Positions 37,272 to 48,755 of a stretch of DNA of 64,000 bases are shown here, piece after piece. The DNA lies in the NCBI GenBank assembly GCA_027605045.1, contig JAQFWX010000022.1, positions 372,001 through 436,000 of the forward strand. The letters run 5' to 3'. The notes beneath the pieces are model-generated. The model saw nothing but the letters and a program-made list of their open reading frames with translations, was not told the origin of the DNA and did not search any database. Positions within the stretch are counted from its first letter, which is position 1, and the number at the start of each line of letters is the position of its first letter. Source of the DNA: Phallus indusiatus. Lineage: Eukaryota; Basidiomycota; Agaricomycetes; Phallales; Phallaceae. Position numbers and translations under genes: made by a program.

Positions 37272-38313
37272 GCGGCAGGGTAAAAATGACATCATTGAGG
37301 ACAGAAATACTCACGAAGGAGTCATGGGCCTTCATGCCAACTCGGCAAGGTTGTCTATGAACCAATTTATTCTTTCGTTTTGAACGACTGAAGTTTATGT
37401 CAGCGGTTCTATTATCACACCATGCTTAAATATATTGTTCACACAGCGAGACACTTTACTCCCTTTTGAATTGAAGACAGTCATCAGTATATGCATTTTA
37501 CGAATGTTCAAAACGCATGTTCCGGACTCTCTGTACCCCAATATTCCTCTCTTTGACACTGTGAGTGCTCGCGTTTGATAATGAATTCGAAACAGTCAGC
37601 GAAGAGTAACAGAAATTATAGTGATTTATCTCGATATATCTCATGCCACTGTGTCAATAATTTCTAATTCTCCTTAAGCCTCTACTGGCATGCGCATGAA
37701 CTATGAGAACTTCTGACTTGTACAAGACAATGGTACAATGGCATGTTGAGGATTGAGTTGGAAAATAGATACAAAGTTCATGACACATCTTAGCGTACAT
37801 TTCACTCACATTTTCTACCATTTATATGTTGGATTTGACCAAGAGTCGAGGGTGACGCGTGTCAGACGTCCAGTGAAGGACTCTCCGTCAGTGATACCTA
37901 TTAGCTGACCGGTGACTACCTAAATACTAGCGTACATTGTCGGTGTGTAGAATATTGACTATCTCGTGTGAGACCCAGATTGCGGAATGCACAGTTCTCG
38001 TGTGGTAGAGGTCGAAACCCATTATAGAATTTACTACTGATGTGCATGCTCCATTATTTCCTTGGCCTTTGATTTGCTGGAGGTTCAACGTTCATCGATC
38101 TCCTTCGTCAACACAACGCACAATGGATAACGTCCAGTGGATGACTAAATTTTCAATCTCATTACATAAAAAAACTGTTGTTCACGTCAAATATATACTT
38201 ATACAATAATCGATGGATACAAAGTGTCACCAATGGTTTGATGATCTCAGAAAAGACCTCTAAAGCTTGTTTCCTGCCAATCCAACAGCAAATCCACCTT
38301 CTTCTGACCACCG
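37272..38313. other. Central spacer between the two arms of the array
   Basis: Lies between convergent copies D (+) and E (-). It contains the relic at 37381-37640 and the copy-A-type 3' flank to about 38100. No intact gene is seen. Confidence 0.5.
37381..37640 (+). pseudogene. Relic of the middle and 3' exons of a DUF6533-family gene
   Basis: The order of fragments is GSIITPCLNILFTQR, YAFYECSKRMF and, after a deletion, a C-terminus like SRLIMNSKQSAKSNRNYSDL, which is closest to copy A. Splice signals between them are lost. Flank similar to that of copy A continues to about 38090. Confidence 0.6.
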
Positions 38314-39681
38314 CTACTGAACCTCAACCTCTATTGTCACCGTTACTTGCGGCGAAGGATCATCAGAGTAATTGGTTTCCTTCGCCGCGTGGTGCAGGTT
38401 CAATATCAAACGGGTAGACTATATGTTAGGAAGCGTGAATAAGTAGCAAACCGACATTTCTTTTATTATGTGACTTACACAAATACTAGAAAGACACCAC
38501 GCCCATCTAACCACATTTGATCAAAAAAATGAATGACACATTTTCTCCAAGACTTACAAAGCAGTTGACAGGCCTGCCGGATCGTGAATATGCAGGAGAA
38601 TGCCAGAAGTTAAAAAAAGTACTGCAATTCGAATCTCAAAAACAAGATATAAGTAAACAGTTAGGAATGCGCTTACAAAACAGAACGAAAAACGTCCATG
38701 TTCCATCTCTCAAGAAAACGTTGTGTAGCGGTGAGCTGGAAAGTCCAGTTCTCCATGCTGCGAATTGCACTTGAGCAAATTTCGTTACGATGCAAATGAA
38801 GGCGATAGCTTCAAATGTAAGATTGAAGAACCTTCCAGAGCACTTGATGTAAGTCATTATCAGAGTCTACTTTTTTCCACACTTACCACGCGTCGCCAAA
38901 TATTCGAGGATATGACTTAAAAATGCAACTTCCAAACAATTCAGGTATTGGTGAAGGAAAGTTATCCCTGACTGCCTGAAACCCGGGTAGGCCTGAAATC
39001 AGGAACCCCATTATCGAAATTTCAGCCAACACGTATCCTGAAAAAAGAGTCCAGAATATGTATTTTGAACGTCCGTAAAATGCATATACTAAAAATGATT
39101 ATCTGTTCAGTCACTCAAGTGAAAAAAAGAACATACTTCGTAATAGGAGGAGGATGTTTGAACACGCTATGACGATAAAGCCACATATCGGAACGAACCA
39201 TATAACTGCTGTGCACTGGTTGTTGTTTACACCCATGAAGAAACCGAGGGTGACACCACTGTAAAATGTCTGGAATGTGCTCCCAAACCAGTCAACCAAA
39301 ACTCACCCGAAAAGTGGAAGGGGGAGATACTGAACTACCAAATATGAAACTTTGACGAAACTCAGGTTGGATCTAATACTTTCTAAGAATATTGTTTTAG
39401 GTTTGCAAGGAATACATACGGCCAGATAAATTTCACCTAGCACACAAAATTCAAATCATAATATTTTTTGCCTGGGGAATGAGACACTTACCTCCTCGTC
39501 AAGGGTCAAGAAAGCATTCCAGATAATGACAGTTGTGGAAGCAACTGTTAATAACACATTTTGTCCTTCGTATGTTTATGAGAAAATAAAAATATATTTC
39601 CTTACCGATATTGAACGATATTGGTAGAAAGAAAGGAAGTGCTTGAACGGCCTGTAACTCTTGTGGTGTCAGGGAATCCAT
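38314..39681 (-). CDS. DUF6533-type multi-pass membrane protein, copy E
   Basis: Start MDSLTPQELQAVQALPFFLP. The first intron falls after SFNI, and the frame continues with VASTTVIIWNAFLTLDEE, KFIWP, LSFVKVSYLVVQYLPLPLF, GVTLGFFMGVNNNQCTAV, IVIACSNILLLLR, IYAFYGRSKYIFW and FPSPIPELFGSC. The last exons carry FFNLTFEAIAFICIVTKF, VFLRDGTWTFFVLF, LTSGILLHIHDPAGLSTAL, WAWCLSSIC and TRLILNLHHAAKETN, with an extended acidic tail ending EVEVQ. A T7 run at about 38613-38619 is needed at that length for the frame. Function unknown. First gene of the minus-strand arm and tail to tail with copy D. Confidence 0.7.
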
Positions 39682-39769
39682 ACCAAGTTACGGCGAGAGA
39701 CAGAATAATAATATAACTAGTGAAGGGTGCAAGCATGTGGTACCCTGATTCGACTCAGCTCAGCTGAGA

Positions 39770-40527
39770 ACCGTACGCCACCCGCCTATACGTATAACGG
39801 GGAGCATGGAACCCTTGTTTTACAATCATACAAGCTCCAAAAAGCGCGGGAAAATGATCCGCTCTCGTTTTTTTGACCTAATATCCAGGCACGATCAAAG
39901 CCAGAATGATGATTACCACAGTCTCAACCATTAGTAAGAGTACAGACAATGACCAAAGTATGTACTTTGACCGTCCGTAAAACGCATAAACTAGAAAATT
40001 CATTGAGTTTGATAATAGAACCAAAGAAACAAGGTGTACCTCGTTGTACGAGTAGTATGCTCGAGCATGCTATGATGAACCAGTTACCCAAACTAATCAT
40101 CCACATTAATATTAGTCCTGGACACAGTGTACTGAATTGTGTCCGAATCTGTCGGGCTTCCCAAATAAGCAAAAACCATCATACTTGAAAAATATCAGAA
40201 GCTTTAAAGCAGGTGGAGATAACTCAACGCCTTACCAATAAATTGCAAGAACAAGATAACGGACCAATAGATATAGGATCTTCACGCAAGCAAATTCGGA
40301 CCTAATATACCTGTTATACGAAATACAATTTCAGGAGAGAAAACAGTCCATACGACCAGATAAACTGTATCTTTCAGGAAACTCAGTATGTACGAAGTGT
40401 ATGAGAAGAGCTTTGCACTTACTTCATCAAAGACTAAAAGAGTATCCCATACACAGAGAGCTGTACCTAGATTACATCCAGCTGTGTAAAGGAACGGAAG
40501 AATTCGTATCAGCTGCGACTTAGACAT
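39770..40527 (-). pseudogene. Truncated DUF6533-family pseudogene, copy F
   Basis: Start MSKSQLIRILPFLYTAGCNL runs straight into GTALCVWDTLLVFDE without the intron that all other members have at this point, and two codons are missing. It keeps QFIWS, CVKILYLLVRYLVLAIYW, an exon with AYLGSPTDSDT, then after a frame change SLGNWFIIACSSILLVQR, and YAFYGRSKYILWSLSVLLL. After the PGY codons the next codon is TAG. The next exon is fused by a deletion to a fragment of the following one (KTRVP), and the 3' half is absent. It is closest to copy A. Confidence 0.75.
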
Positions 40528-42161
40528 GGTGTGAAAAATCCTCCCGCTATGACAGCGTTAGGCCATAATATATATTTACTCCATATAAGGTGGGAAAGAC
40601 AAATACTGACTTCGTTTGGGAGTCGGCTTCATTTGATCTTGATTGAGAGCAGCGACCGCTCCTCAATTGAACCATGCTGATACTTGATTAAGAGCACAAT
40701 TATCCGCATTCGCAGATGAGTGCAATATTGACATCGCCAATGACTTTTTAGAGCGTCTAAGGAAGTCGATTAGCGCAACTTCCATCATGACGAGTCAAGT
40801 TGTTAGTATCTCCTCAGATACCGAAGCCAAATGAGCTGCCATCTTCAAGAGGACTTCAAAAAAAGCTTCCCCTTGATGCGTCAAAGGGAAAATTTGGATG
40901 GAGAAGCAGTAGATTGTGTATTAGTACGCTGACTGCGAATCGGGAACATGGGGGTAAAGCATTGACGTCCTTTTTTTGGCATCCACATAGTACCATCGCA
41001 TCTTCTTTAATCACAGGCCGTTGCTTTAACTGGAATGATTTGGGTATACCAAATGGGCGTGAAAATTTGGCGTTCATAGCGGAACATCGACGAGTTCAAA
41101 GCCGTGGCAACTTGCTACACATTGATGTATTAGAGTCAGAAGAGTTGATTACGAGATCAATGTTTCGAAAGCGTAGAGATATAATCTCAGCAAGCGCGTA
41201 CGCATTCCAATCTTGAATGACTGTTGGTTTCGTTTTCAGAATTCAGTTAAAATGATCTTGAGACAAAATCAGACAAGCTTTATGGACTAGAAGAATATAG
41301 AATACTGACTTGAATGAGTGTTATAAATAATTATCATTGTAATAATGGCTTCATGCTTATGCATGGTTTGCAAACGGCCCGAAGTGGCACCGTGCACGTC
41401 GCCCAACTCGAGGAGTAAAAGTTCCGCAAGAACAAGAATAAGGTTTCGATATCTTATATTTCCGTCAAATAAAGAGATAAATGGGAGCTACATGTGTGAT
41501 AGAACATACATCTGACATAAAATGCAGCTCATGATCACGCATACCAAAGGGTCCTTGACGTACAACTCGAAGGAAGATCATCTTATTTATTGGAGTCTTG
41601 AGTTAGAGGGTTTTATAACATTGATGGCAAGCGTGAACATCGGAAATTGGATAGCACTCGGGAGACATACTAACGGAGGTTAGAAGTTAAGAGCAACACT
41701 AACACTGTGACCGAATTACTGTCACGACGCGTTGTGCTCACTCACCCAATTTTTTTGTCCTTGTCAACAATGTCAAGACCTCATTATAATCCGCTGGGCT
41801 TCAGCTTCTCACCGCACCACGTTGTTTTAATGGCGTAATTCCAAGCTTTTCTTTCGACACATTTGTCTCATATTCCTTGTCAATGTACCCTCCGGATACT
41901 TTTCGCATAGACAGCCCTGCTCTTGTGGACATTGGACAACTGGTGGTCTTGTTGTTTCCCGCCGTATTATTGTAACTCAGGACAACGCAACCAAGGGATG
42001 GGACAAGACGTTCGGACATGGATTTGTCCTAAGTTCTTGTGCGTTTCTGTTCGTATAATCCTATATATAATGCCCGAGCTCTAACTTTCCTCAACAAGCT
42101 CCCCTTACACCTTCCATTCTTCGCATTAACACATTGCCTTTATCGACTTGCGCAACACGTC
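40528..42161. other. Intergenic between copy F and the F-box gene
   Basis: An unrecognised open frame of 138 codons (40800-41216, +) shows no domain, signal or splice support. The rest is AT-rich. The F-box promoter lies at the right end. Confidence 0.4.
42063..42069 (+). promoter_or_regulatory. TATA box of the F-box gene
   Basis: TATATAA lies 93 bases before the ATG at 42162. This makes the upstream in-frame ATG at 42039 unlikely as a start. Confidence 0.5.
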
Positions 42162-43799
42162 ATGCTTGATCGCTTCCCCTACGAGATCTTCCGACAAATT
42201 ATACGATCTTCCCTAGATGCCCATAGCGCTCGTTTTACGATCCCAGACTCGGATGGATTAAGTCCGCTCCCCCCAACCAAGATGACCCATGTATGTCGCT
42301 CATGGAGGTTCGCGCTTATATCCGATACAACTATGTGGACCTGGATCAGTCTCCCGACAATGACACAGGATCAGGTAACAGAGATGCTCCGTCGGTCTGG
42401 TTCTGCTCCACTCAAAGTACTCTTGTACACATCAGCTTACGATGCAGCGGCGCGCCTTGATATATCGCATTTCGAAAACACAGAGCTTGCTCTTATTTTC
42501 CAAGAAATACACCGTTTTCAGTCTTTCGAATTGATTACTTATTCCCTACCCGCGGCATCCTTGCTGAAATATCTCTCGCAGCAGCTCAATCAGCCTGCCC
42601 CTTTATTACGAGAACTATTCCTAGACATATATCCCGGGATTGTAAAAAATGAAGATTGGAACATTCTGCAAACTCTGTTTTCAGGGAATACGCCCCGTCT
42701 CGAACATGTGTATCACCGAATCATCACCGACCTTTCCGGCCCGTTGTCTTCCCCATTATTCCGAAATCTTTCTAGTTTGCATCTTGATTTACTGCGAAGA
42801 ACTTTCGATTATGACTCTCTTCTTGATCTTCTCGAGTTGTCACGGGGTCTTCGCGTGTTCGAGCTCGTAATTGTTGGGCTATGCGAAGCCCCTGTATACA
42901 ATGCCGACCGCCGGGTTTGTTTGCCATATCTCGACTCTCTATCGGTTTTAGGTTATAATGCAGCCGAAGTGACGAATTTCTTATTAGAACGTGTTGCATT
43001 CTCTTCTAATGATGTGGACTATCGTATCGTCGGAAGAGATATTCGGCGCATTTCCAACTTTCCAGCGTTAATGAAATTTATCTCTCAGCGGCGTCACACA
43101 TCCTTATCCATGTCCATCCGCTCTCCAATCCCCGAGATACGTATCACGTTCTCAAATAATTCTGGGGCAGGTTTTGGAACGACGTTCGCCGGAAAACATG
43201 GACCTACAAACGACCTTGTATCTTTTCTTGATGTATTCAAATTAGCGCATGTCACCAATTTACACCTCAAAGGTTCTTTGCTGAAATCTACCCTTCTTCG
43301 GGAGGTTTTCAATTGTCTTGTCAATTTGGAACATTTGGTTATCGATCACGATGACTCGACTGAAATGATGCATCATATAACACCGATGGCCTTTCTCAAG
43401 GCGTTGATGCCTCCGCGATCAGATGTTATTTCACGGACACACCACCCTTCCCCGCAAGTGCCGAACGACGACAATTCAAATCCCGTCAATACCCTCGCTT
43501 GCCCATCTCTGTCCACGTTGAAGATAATATTCAGATCCTGTCCGAGGCTGACATTCGATGAGAAGTATGCCAAAACACTTATGGCATATTGTACTGTTCG
43601 AAGACGAGCGGGACATGCGCTTAAGCATGTATCCATCATTCTTCCTCATAACGTTGAGCCGACAGAGGAGATGAGGAGTAGGGTGCGGAAGAAAAAGGAA
43701 TGTCCGGTCGATATTTCGACGAGTACTAGTAAGCCACAGAGGCCAGTATTGGTCACGAGAATACCAAATCCCGTTTATGTAACATCGTATCAAACGTAA
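42162..43799 (+). CDS. F-box domain protein with LRR-like C-terminal region
   Basis: Probable substrate-recognition subunit of an SCF ubiquitin ligase. Single exon, 545 residues from MLDRFPYEIFRQIIRSSLDA. The F-box core spans about residues 1-60, ending in THVCRSWRFALISDTTMWTWISL, the pattern common in Agaricomycete F-box proteins. The rest has leucine-rich segments (LRELFLDIYP, LSSLHLDLLRRTF, VTNLHLKGSLL, NLEHLVIDHDD, LSTLKIIFRSC) as in F-box/LRR proteins. A basic tail (RSRVRKKKE) ends the protein. The start was chosen at the F-box itself. It sits inside the minus-strand arm of the DUF6533 array on the opposite strand. A fragment of a paralogue lies at 22345-22488. The target is unknown. Confidence 0.85.
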   Translation: MLDRFPYEIFRQIIRSSLDAHSARFTIPDSDGLSPLPPTKMTHVCRSWRFALISDTTMWTWISLPTMTQDQVTEMLRRSGSAPLKVLLYTSAYDAAARLDISHFENTELALIFQEIHRFQSFELITYSLPAASLLKYLSQQLNQPAPLLRELFLDIYPGIVKNEDWNILQTLFSGNTPRLEHVYHRIITDLSGPLSSPLFRNLSSLHLDLLRRTFDYDSLLDLLELSRGLRVFELVIVGLCEAPVYNADRRVCLPYLDSLSVLGYNAAEVTNFLLERVAFSSNDVDYRIVGRDIRRISNFPALMKFISQRRHTSLSMSIRSPIPEIRITFSNNSGAGFGTTFAGKHGPTNDLVSFLDVFKLAHVTNLHLKGSLLKSTLLREVFNCLVNLEHLVIDHDDSTEMMHHITPMAFLKALMPPRSDVISRTHHPSPQVPNDDNSNPVNTLACPSLSTLKIIFRSCPRLTFDEKYAKTLMAYCTVRRRAGHALKHVSIILPHNVEPTEEMRSRVRKKKECPVDISTSTSKPQRPVLVTRIPNPVYVTSYQT

Positions 43800-44085
43800 C
43801 ACATCCCGCATGCTCTATTTAGTAAGTGTGGATTGCGTAGTAACGGTGTCTTTGTCCCTATCTAATGGATTTTTAACACAGTTGTAGAGGCTTCAGTTTC
43901 AGCAGTCTGCACTTCAATATACCGTCTGAATCTTTAAATCTATATTATCTATCTGACAACGGTTCTACTCATTTATCTCGAAATTTATGTAATAAATATG
44001 TCATATGATAATACCACACGCTGCCTCCTTTAATTCTGCGATTGCCTCCAGCCGGTTGAATAAATGACCAATGGCCAGTCGTTGC

Positions 44086-45510
44086 TTAGTCGTGATTCAA
44101 ATCCAAAGCTATACTCGTTGAGACAAGGTACCCCGCGAATGAGCGAGCACCAGAATTTTGGGTCTTGTTCACTGCATAATTTAAGTTTAGTATTAAATGA
44201 GTGGACTGTGTCAAAGTGAGCAAAGTGAGCAAAGTGAGCAAAAAAATACACTTTAGCGATGCGACTTACACAAATACTTGAAAGAGCGAATGCCCATCTA
44301 ATTTTGGGTACGTTAATGAATAGGGTTCAATATTACTATAGGTTAACGAAACTCCTACAAGCTCAATGACAATCCTGTCGCATTTTGAGCACGCTGAAGA
44401 ACAGCAGAACCCAAGGAAAACACTAAAAAATAAAACCTTCAAGAACAATTAAGAACAAACCAATCAGACTGTGCTTACAAAATGAAACAAAAAACGCCCA
44501 TATACCATCTCTTAGGAAAACATTATATAGACACGGATTTGGAAGCCCAGTTTTCCGTGCCACCAAATGCAGATTGATAAACCTGGAAAGGATGCAGATG
44601 AAGGCAATAGTTTCCAGGATAAGCCTGCAGAACCTTTTGAGAGCTTGACATGAATAAAGCTTGACTCTCTGTTTACTCGCACCCACCATACATAGGCAGC
44701 TATTGAAGAGAATTTCTCAATAATACAATCTCCAAACAGTTCGGGTATTGGTGAAGGAAAATTATTCTTTGTAATCTTAATTCTTGGTAGATCCAGAACC
44801 AGAATCACTGATACCACAACTTCATCCAATACGAATATTGAACAGAGAGTCCAGAATATGTAATTTGAACGTTCGTAAAATGCGTAAACTAAGAATTCTT
44901 GGTTGGTCACTCTATTTAGAAACGATCAAAATGAAATACCTCGTTGTATGAGCAGTATGTTTGAGCATGTTATGATAATAGAACCGCCGATATTGCTAAA
45001 CCATACAGCTTCCGTGCATACATTAGCAGTTATATTTCCGAATATAAAGATAGTAGATCCGCTTGAATGACAAATGTGTCAGCCACGCTCGAGTTGATCA
45101 ACTAAAGCGTACCAAAAAATAGGAAAGGGAAGATACCGGGCTATAAAATATACGGCTTTGATGAAGGTAAACTTAGATCTGATGGTATATCTTTGAGGTA
45201 AGGATACATGTGCGCGTTTCGGATTAAAGAAGCACAATACACACGGCCAGATCAATTCGACCTCGCGCGATATTTAGTATACGAATCCAATATATGCAGC
45301 TCATGAAAGGATTAAAACACTCACCTCCTCCTCTAAACTTGAGATCGTATTCCAGATAATGAGAGTTGTAGTGGCAACTAACAAACCATGTTGCTCAGAC
45401 GTGAAATTGTTAAGAAATATGTTCTTACCAATGTTGAATGATACTTGTAGAAAAATAGGAAGTGTTTTAATTGCCACGTTATCAGATGCTCGTAGCGTCA
45501 AGGCGTACAT
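44086..45510 (-). CDS. DUF6533-type multi-pass membrane protein, copy G
   Basis: Start at MYALTLRASDNVAIKTLPIF, chosen to match the N-terminal length of other members; an in-frame ATG 11 codons upstream (45543) is possible. Spliced exons read VATTTLIIWNTISSLEEE, VELIWP, FTFIKAVYFIARYLPF, GSTIFIFGNITANVCTEAVW, IITCSNILLIQR, VYAFYERSNYIFW and FPSPIPELFGDC. They continue with CRLILETIAFICILSRF, VFLRDGIWAFFVSF, GSAVLQRAQNATGLSLSL, WAFALSSIC and HLILNLNYAVNKTQNSGA, ending ALDLNHD before TAA. EVELIWP with K-(x)-RYLPF is the clearest DUF6533 core of the set. All introns are GT-AG. Function unknown. Copies G and H share a C-terminal extension that other members lack. Confidence 0.75.
44212..44238. 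repeat. Three 9-bp tandem units in the last intron of copy G
   Basis: CAAAGTGAG occurs three times in a row just beside the acceptor of the last intron (minus strand: CTCACTTTG). Length changes here could affect branch-point to acceptor spacing. Confidence 0.8.
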
Positions 45511-45543
45511 TTTCCTTGCGAGATGGGCCGTGATAACAGGCAT

Positions 45544-47336
45544 TTATAGTGTGTAATAGTACTTCTATTAACCTCAGTTGAGAGAAGTACATATCTCAGC
45601 TATTGTCAGATATAAATATCCGCGTTCTGATTGGCGTGAAATCCATCGCCTAGAAATGAGTCTGAAATACCTACACCTAACGGGGAAACAGGGATTCCGA
45701 CTTTTAGAATCGTCCTTCTAATTTTATCGTAATACCTGCATGCGTGGTATAAGACGACGGTGACCGGGGATGCCTATGAAAAGAATAATGCATGTAAGGA
45801 AAAAAGATCTTGATTGAGTACGATAGGAGTAGCACCGTGGTGAAACACTAGCAAATAGGTCTTTTTTTTTGCCCCAGAAATGTAACTCAATTGAGAATCG
45901 TACCAGAAAATCTCGCTCGTCAAGAAATAACGTTTCCTTACTGCATTTGTGAACTGTTCCGCCCGATCATCAGAGACCTTGTCGCACACCAACCAACTTC
46001 GGTAATCAAGTTTGTCCTAATAGGAAGCAGCTCCGAGTCATGTGGCCCCGGGTTGTTCTTCATCATGAATCCGAATTTGTCGTTCGGTTTTCGTTGATAT
46101 ACTATATTTCATAGCATAGCATAGCTATTGATATGGATGATACAGTCCCGAATCACGTTAGAAGAAGACGGCCCAATCCACGACATGCGCTGTGGTGATG
46201 TTCCGGCAAAATTCCCGCGTGTTTTGACTCTTGAGTACAACTTGCCCCCCAACTAGGAACGAGACAAGCCAGAAACTGTGTCCACCAGTCCGCAAGTTCG
46301 TGAGTTTGGTGCGTTGCCTTATCCTTCAAAGGCGTAATCTGTGGTGCTGAGGGCTTGATTCAGTCGCAAGGCGATGCAAGCGTAGCAGTGCCAAAGTCGC
46401 GGTGCTATAGCACACGCGTTCAGCCGAGCAGGAAGCGCCGTCGCGGCGGCACTGTCTTTTGGTCCTCTTCCTTCTGCCCAGCGCGGCAGACATCTCACGT
46501 CTCATCGTTTGGCCATCTTCTCTCGCAAACTTTCGTTCCCATCCGCCCGCCCCAGCATTAGTGATCACGTTGACTTGTGTTTGCATCATCGTCATTGGTT
46601 CGCGAGCTTCGGGGGAGCCCAGTCGCAGAGGGAGGTCCCGCCCACCCGAGCGGTCGCCTCTCACCGCGCACCGAGCCTGTCGGCTCCTGCCCCCTTCCAC
46701 AGGGCTCCCCCTGAGCAGCGACGGAGCGTTTGACGAGGCTGGATGAACTTGAAAAACCGGTCCAATCTAAAGGCACTTAGCGCTTAGTCAGCAAAAAAAA
46801 ACCCCCACCAAAACAACCGCTTCGCGATCGTTCTTGCCGTGTCTTGCCGTGTTTGTAGTAAAAACGGGGCGAATCCAGATTGAGGCAAGAGACGGAATAC
46901 AAAGCCTAAAGGAATGCCCATCGAATTACTTCAACTTCAACGAGTTGGTCATCACTGTCTGCATGGACTGTCAGTGAAACCAATCACGAAATTCCTTTTT
47001 GTAACCTCGTATAGGATCGAAAAACACCTTCATGCGCTCTTCCTACAGTAATATATGTATTCTGCGTAACGGCAGCCTCGCTGTGTAAATACAACGGAAT
47101 TTCTAACACTGGTAATCGTAAAGGGTTCAATTTTCCGCGTCGAAAGATATTGTCAAAGTATTTACTGTAGCTGTACCTCATCGCTTCTTCCACACTTACC
47201 ATCCTCTAGTCTAATGTATGTTTCAGACTCTACCTGTTTATTTCAATACCGATGGAAATTTTATGCATTACAATACCACGTGCTACTTCCATAAATTCTG
47301 TCCTTGCCTCAAAGGTGCCAAATACATAAATTATAA
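45544..47336. other. Spacer between copies G and H
   Basis: AT-rich except for a strongly GC-rich island at about 46370-46760. From about 46740 to 47420 it is the inverted counterpart of 32140-32690. No gene is recognised. Confidence 0.5.
46370..46760. other. GC-rich island, possible mobile-element remnant
   Basis: Base composition differs clearly from the surroundings. On the minus strand a frame reads KFAREDGQTMRREMSAALGR, which recurs as SSREDGESMRQEMSAALGR at 35075-35130 (+). The two are the only visible copies. No catalytic domain is seen, so the element type is unknown. Confidence 0.4.
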
Positions 47337-48755
47337 TCACTGGCCATCGGAGAGCTTTACCACTTGGTCGCAATTCAAGTCAAAAGCCATACTCGATGCG
47401 ACCAAATATCCCGCGAAGGAGCGGGCACCAGAATGTTGGGTCTTCTTCGCTGCGTGATTTAGATTCAATATCAAACGGGTAGACTGTATATGAGGGTGGG
47501 AATGAGAAGAGCTGGAGAGTATGTTTTCTGTCATGACTTCACTCACGCAAATACCAGAAAGAGCGAGCGCCCATCTGATTTCATGTGATTAATCATGAAC
47601 AGAATATAGTTGTGTAAATAACATAAATATGCTAGCACTTACAAATTCAATGACAGGCCTGCCATATTTTGTTCACGCTGCAGCACAGCAGTAAATAATA
47701 AGAACACTATATATAATATTCAAGTTGTAAAAGGTAACACAAGAGAAAAGAAGTGCGCTTACAAAATGAAACGAGAAATGCCCATGACCCATCTCTCAAG
47801 AACACATTGTACAACCGTGGATTTGGAAGCCCAAGTTTCCATGCCACATATTGCAGCTTGGCGAATCTCGCGATGATGCAGAGGAACGTGATAATTTCAA
47901 ATGCAAGCTTGTAGAACCTTTTGGAAAACACGGGGCGTGAGTAAAAGTTTACTGCTAGTCTAGGTTCACCCAAACACACCACGCATAGGCACCTATTGGA
48001 TTGAATCTTTCAATAACGCAACGTCCAAATAGTTCCGGTATTGGTGAAAGAAAATTATCCTTTGTAATCTCGACCCTGGGTAAATCCAAAATCACATTCG
48101 CCATTACCAGAACTTCAATTATTATGAATATCAAAGAGAGAGTCCAGAACATGCGTTTTGAACGTTCGTAAAATGCGTACACTAAAATCCTGCCCATTAA
48201 AAATCACTTCAATGAAAAATGGAGTAAAAGGTACCTCGCTGTATGAGCAGTATATTTGAGCATGCTGTGATAACAGAACCGCCGACAACGATGAGCCATA
48301 ACATTCCCTGACATAAGTTTGTGTTGGTATTTCCGAAGAAAAGAAAAGTAGTTCCACTTAAAGATGTCAGCCACGCACAGATTAGCCAACCACCAAAACG
48401 TACCAGAAAATTGGGAAAGGAATATACCGGACCACGAAATATACGGCTTTTATGAAAGTGAAGTCAGATCTGATAAGACACTTTTGAGGATGGTCTTTAG
48501 CCCAAACAAACACTGATACACACGATCCGATAAACTGAACCCAGCGCGAAATTGAGTGTACGATAATTTACATAGGGAACAACGCTCACTTCTTCATCTA
48601 GGGTCAGGAGAGTATTCCATATAACGAGGGTTGTAGTAGCAGCTAACAAGCACCGTTACCCATACGCGGAAATTGTTGAAGAATATACTCTTACCAATGT
48701 TAAATGATACTGGTAAAAAGGTTGAAAGGGCTTGTATTACCGCACTTTGGGACAT
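47337..48755 (-). CDS. DUF6533-type multi-pass membrane protein, copy H
   Basis: Start MSQSAVIQALSTFLPVSFNI, first intron, then AATTTLVIWNTLLTLDEE, FIGS, FTFIKAVYFVVRYIPFPIF, GTTFLFFGNTNTNLCQGMLW, VITACSNILLIQR, VYAFYERSKRMFW and FLSPIPELFGRC. FYKLAFEIITFLCIIARF, VFLRDGSWAFLVSF, TAVLQREQNMAGLSLNL, WALALSGIC and TRLILNLNHAAKKTQ follow. It has the same SGARSFAGYL extension as copy G, ending VVKLSDGQ. The family acceptor before the short VxFIW exon has become TGG, so the nearest usable AG (TTCAG) deletes two residues but keeps the frame. Nearest relative of copy G. Function unknown. Confidence 0.7.

Noticed and set aside
40800..41216. 138-codon plus-strand frame near copy F
   Set aside because: Composition and context give no support, and no relation to F-box or DUF6533 families was seen.
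42039..42161. Longer start for the F-box gene
   Set aside because: The first ATG lies upstream of the TATA box, and the extra residues are not F-box-like; the start at 42162 fits better.
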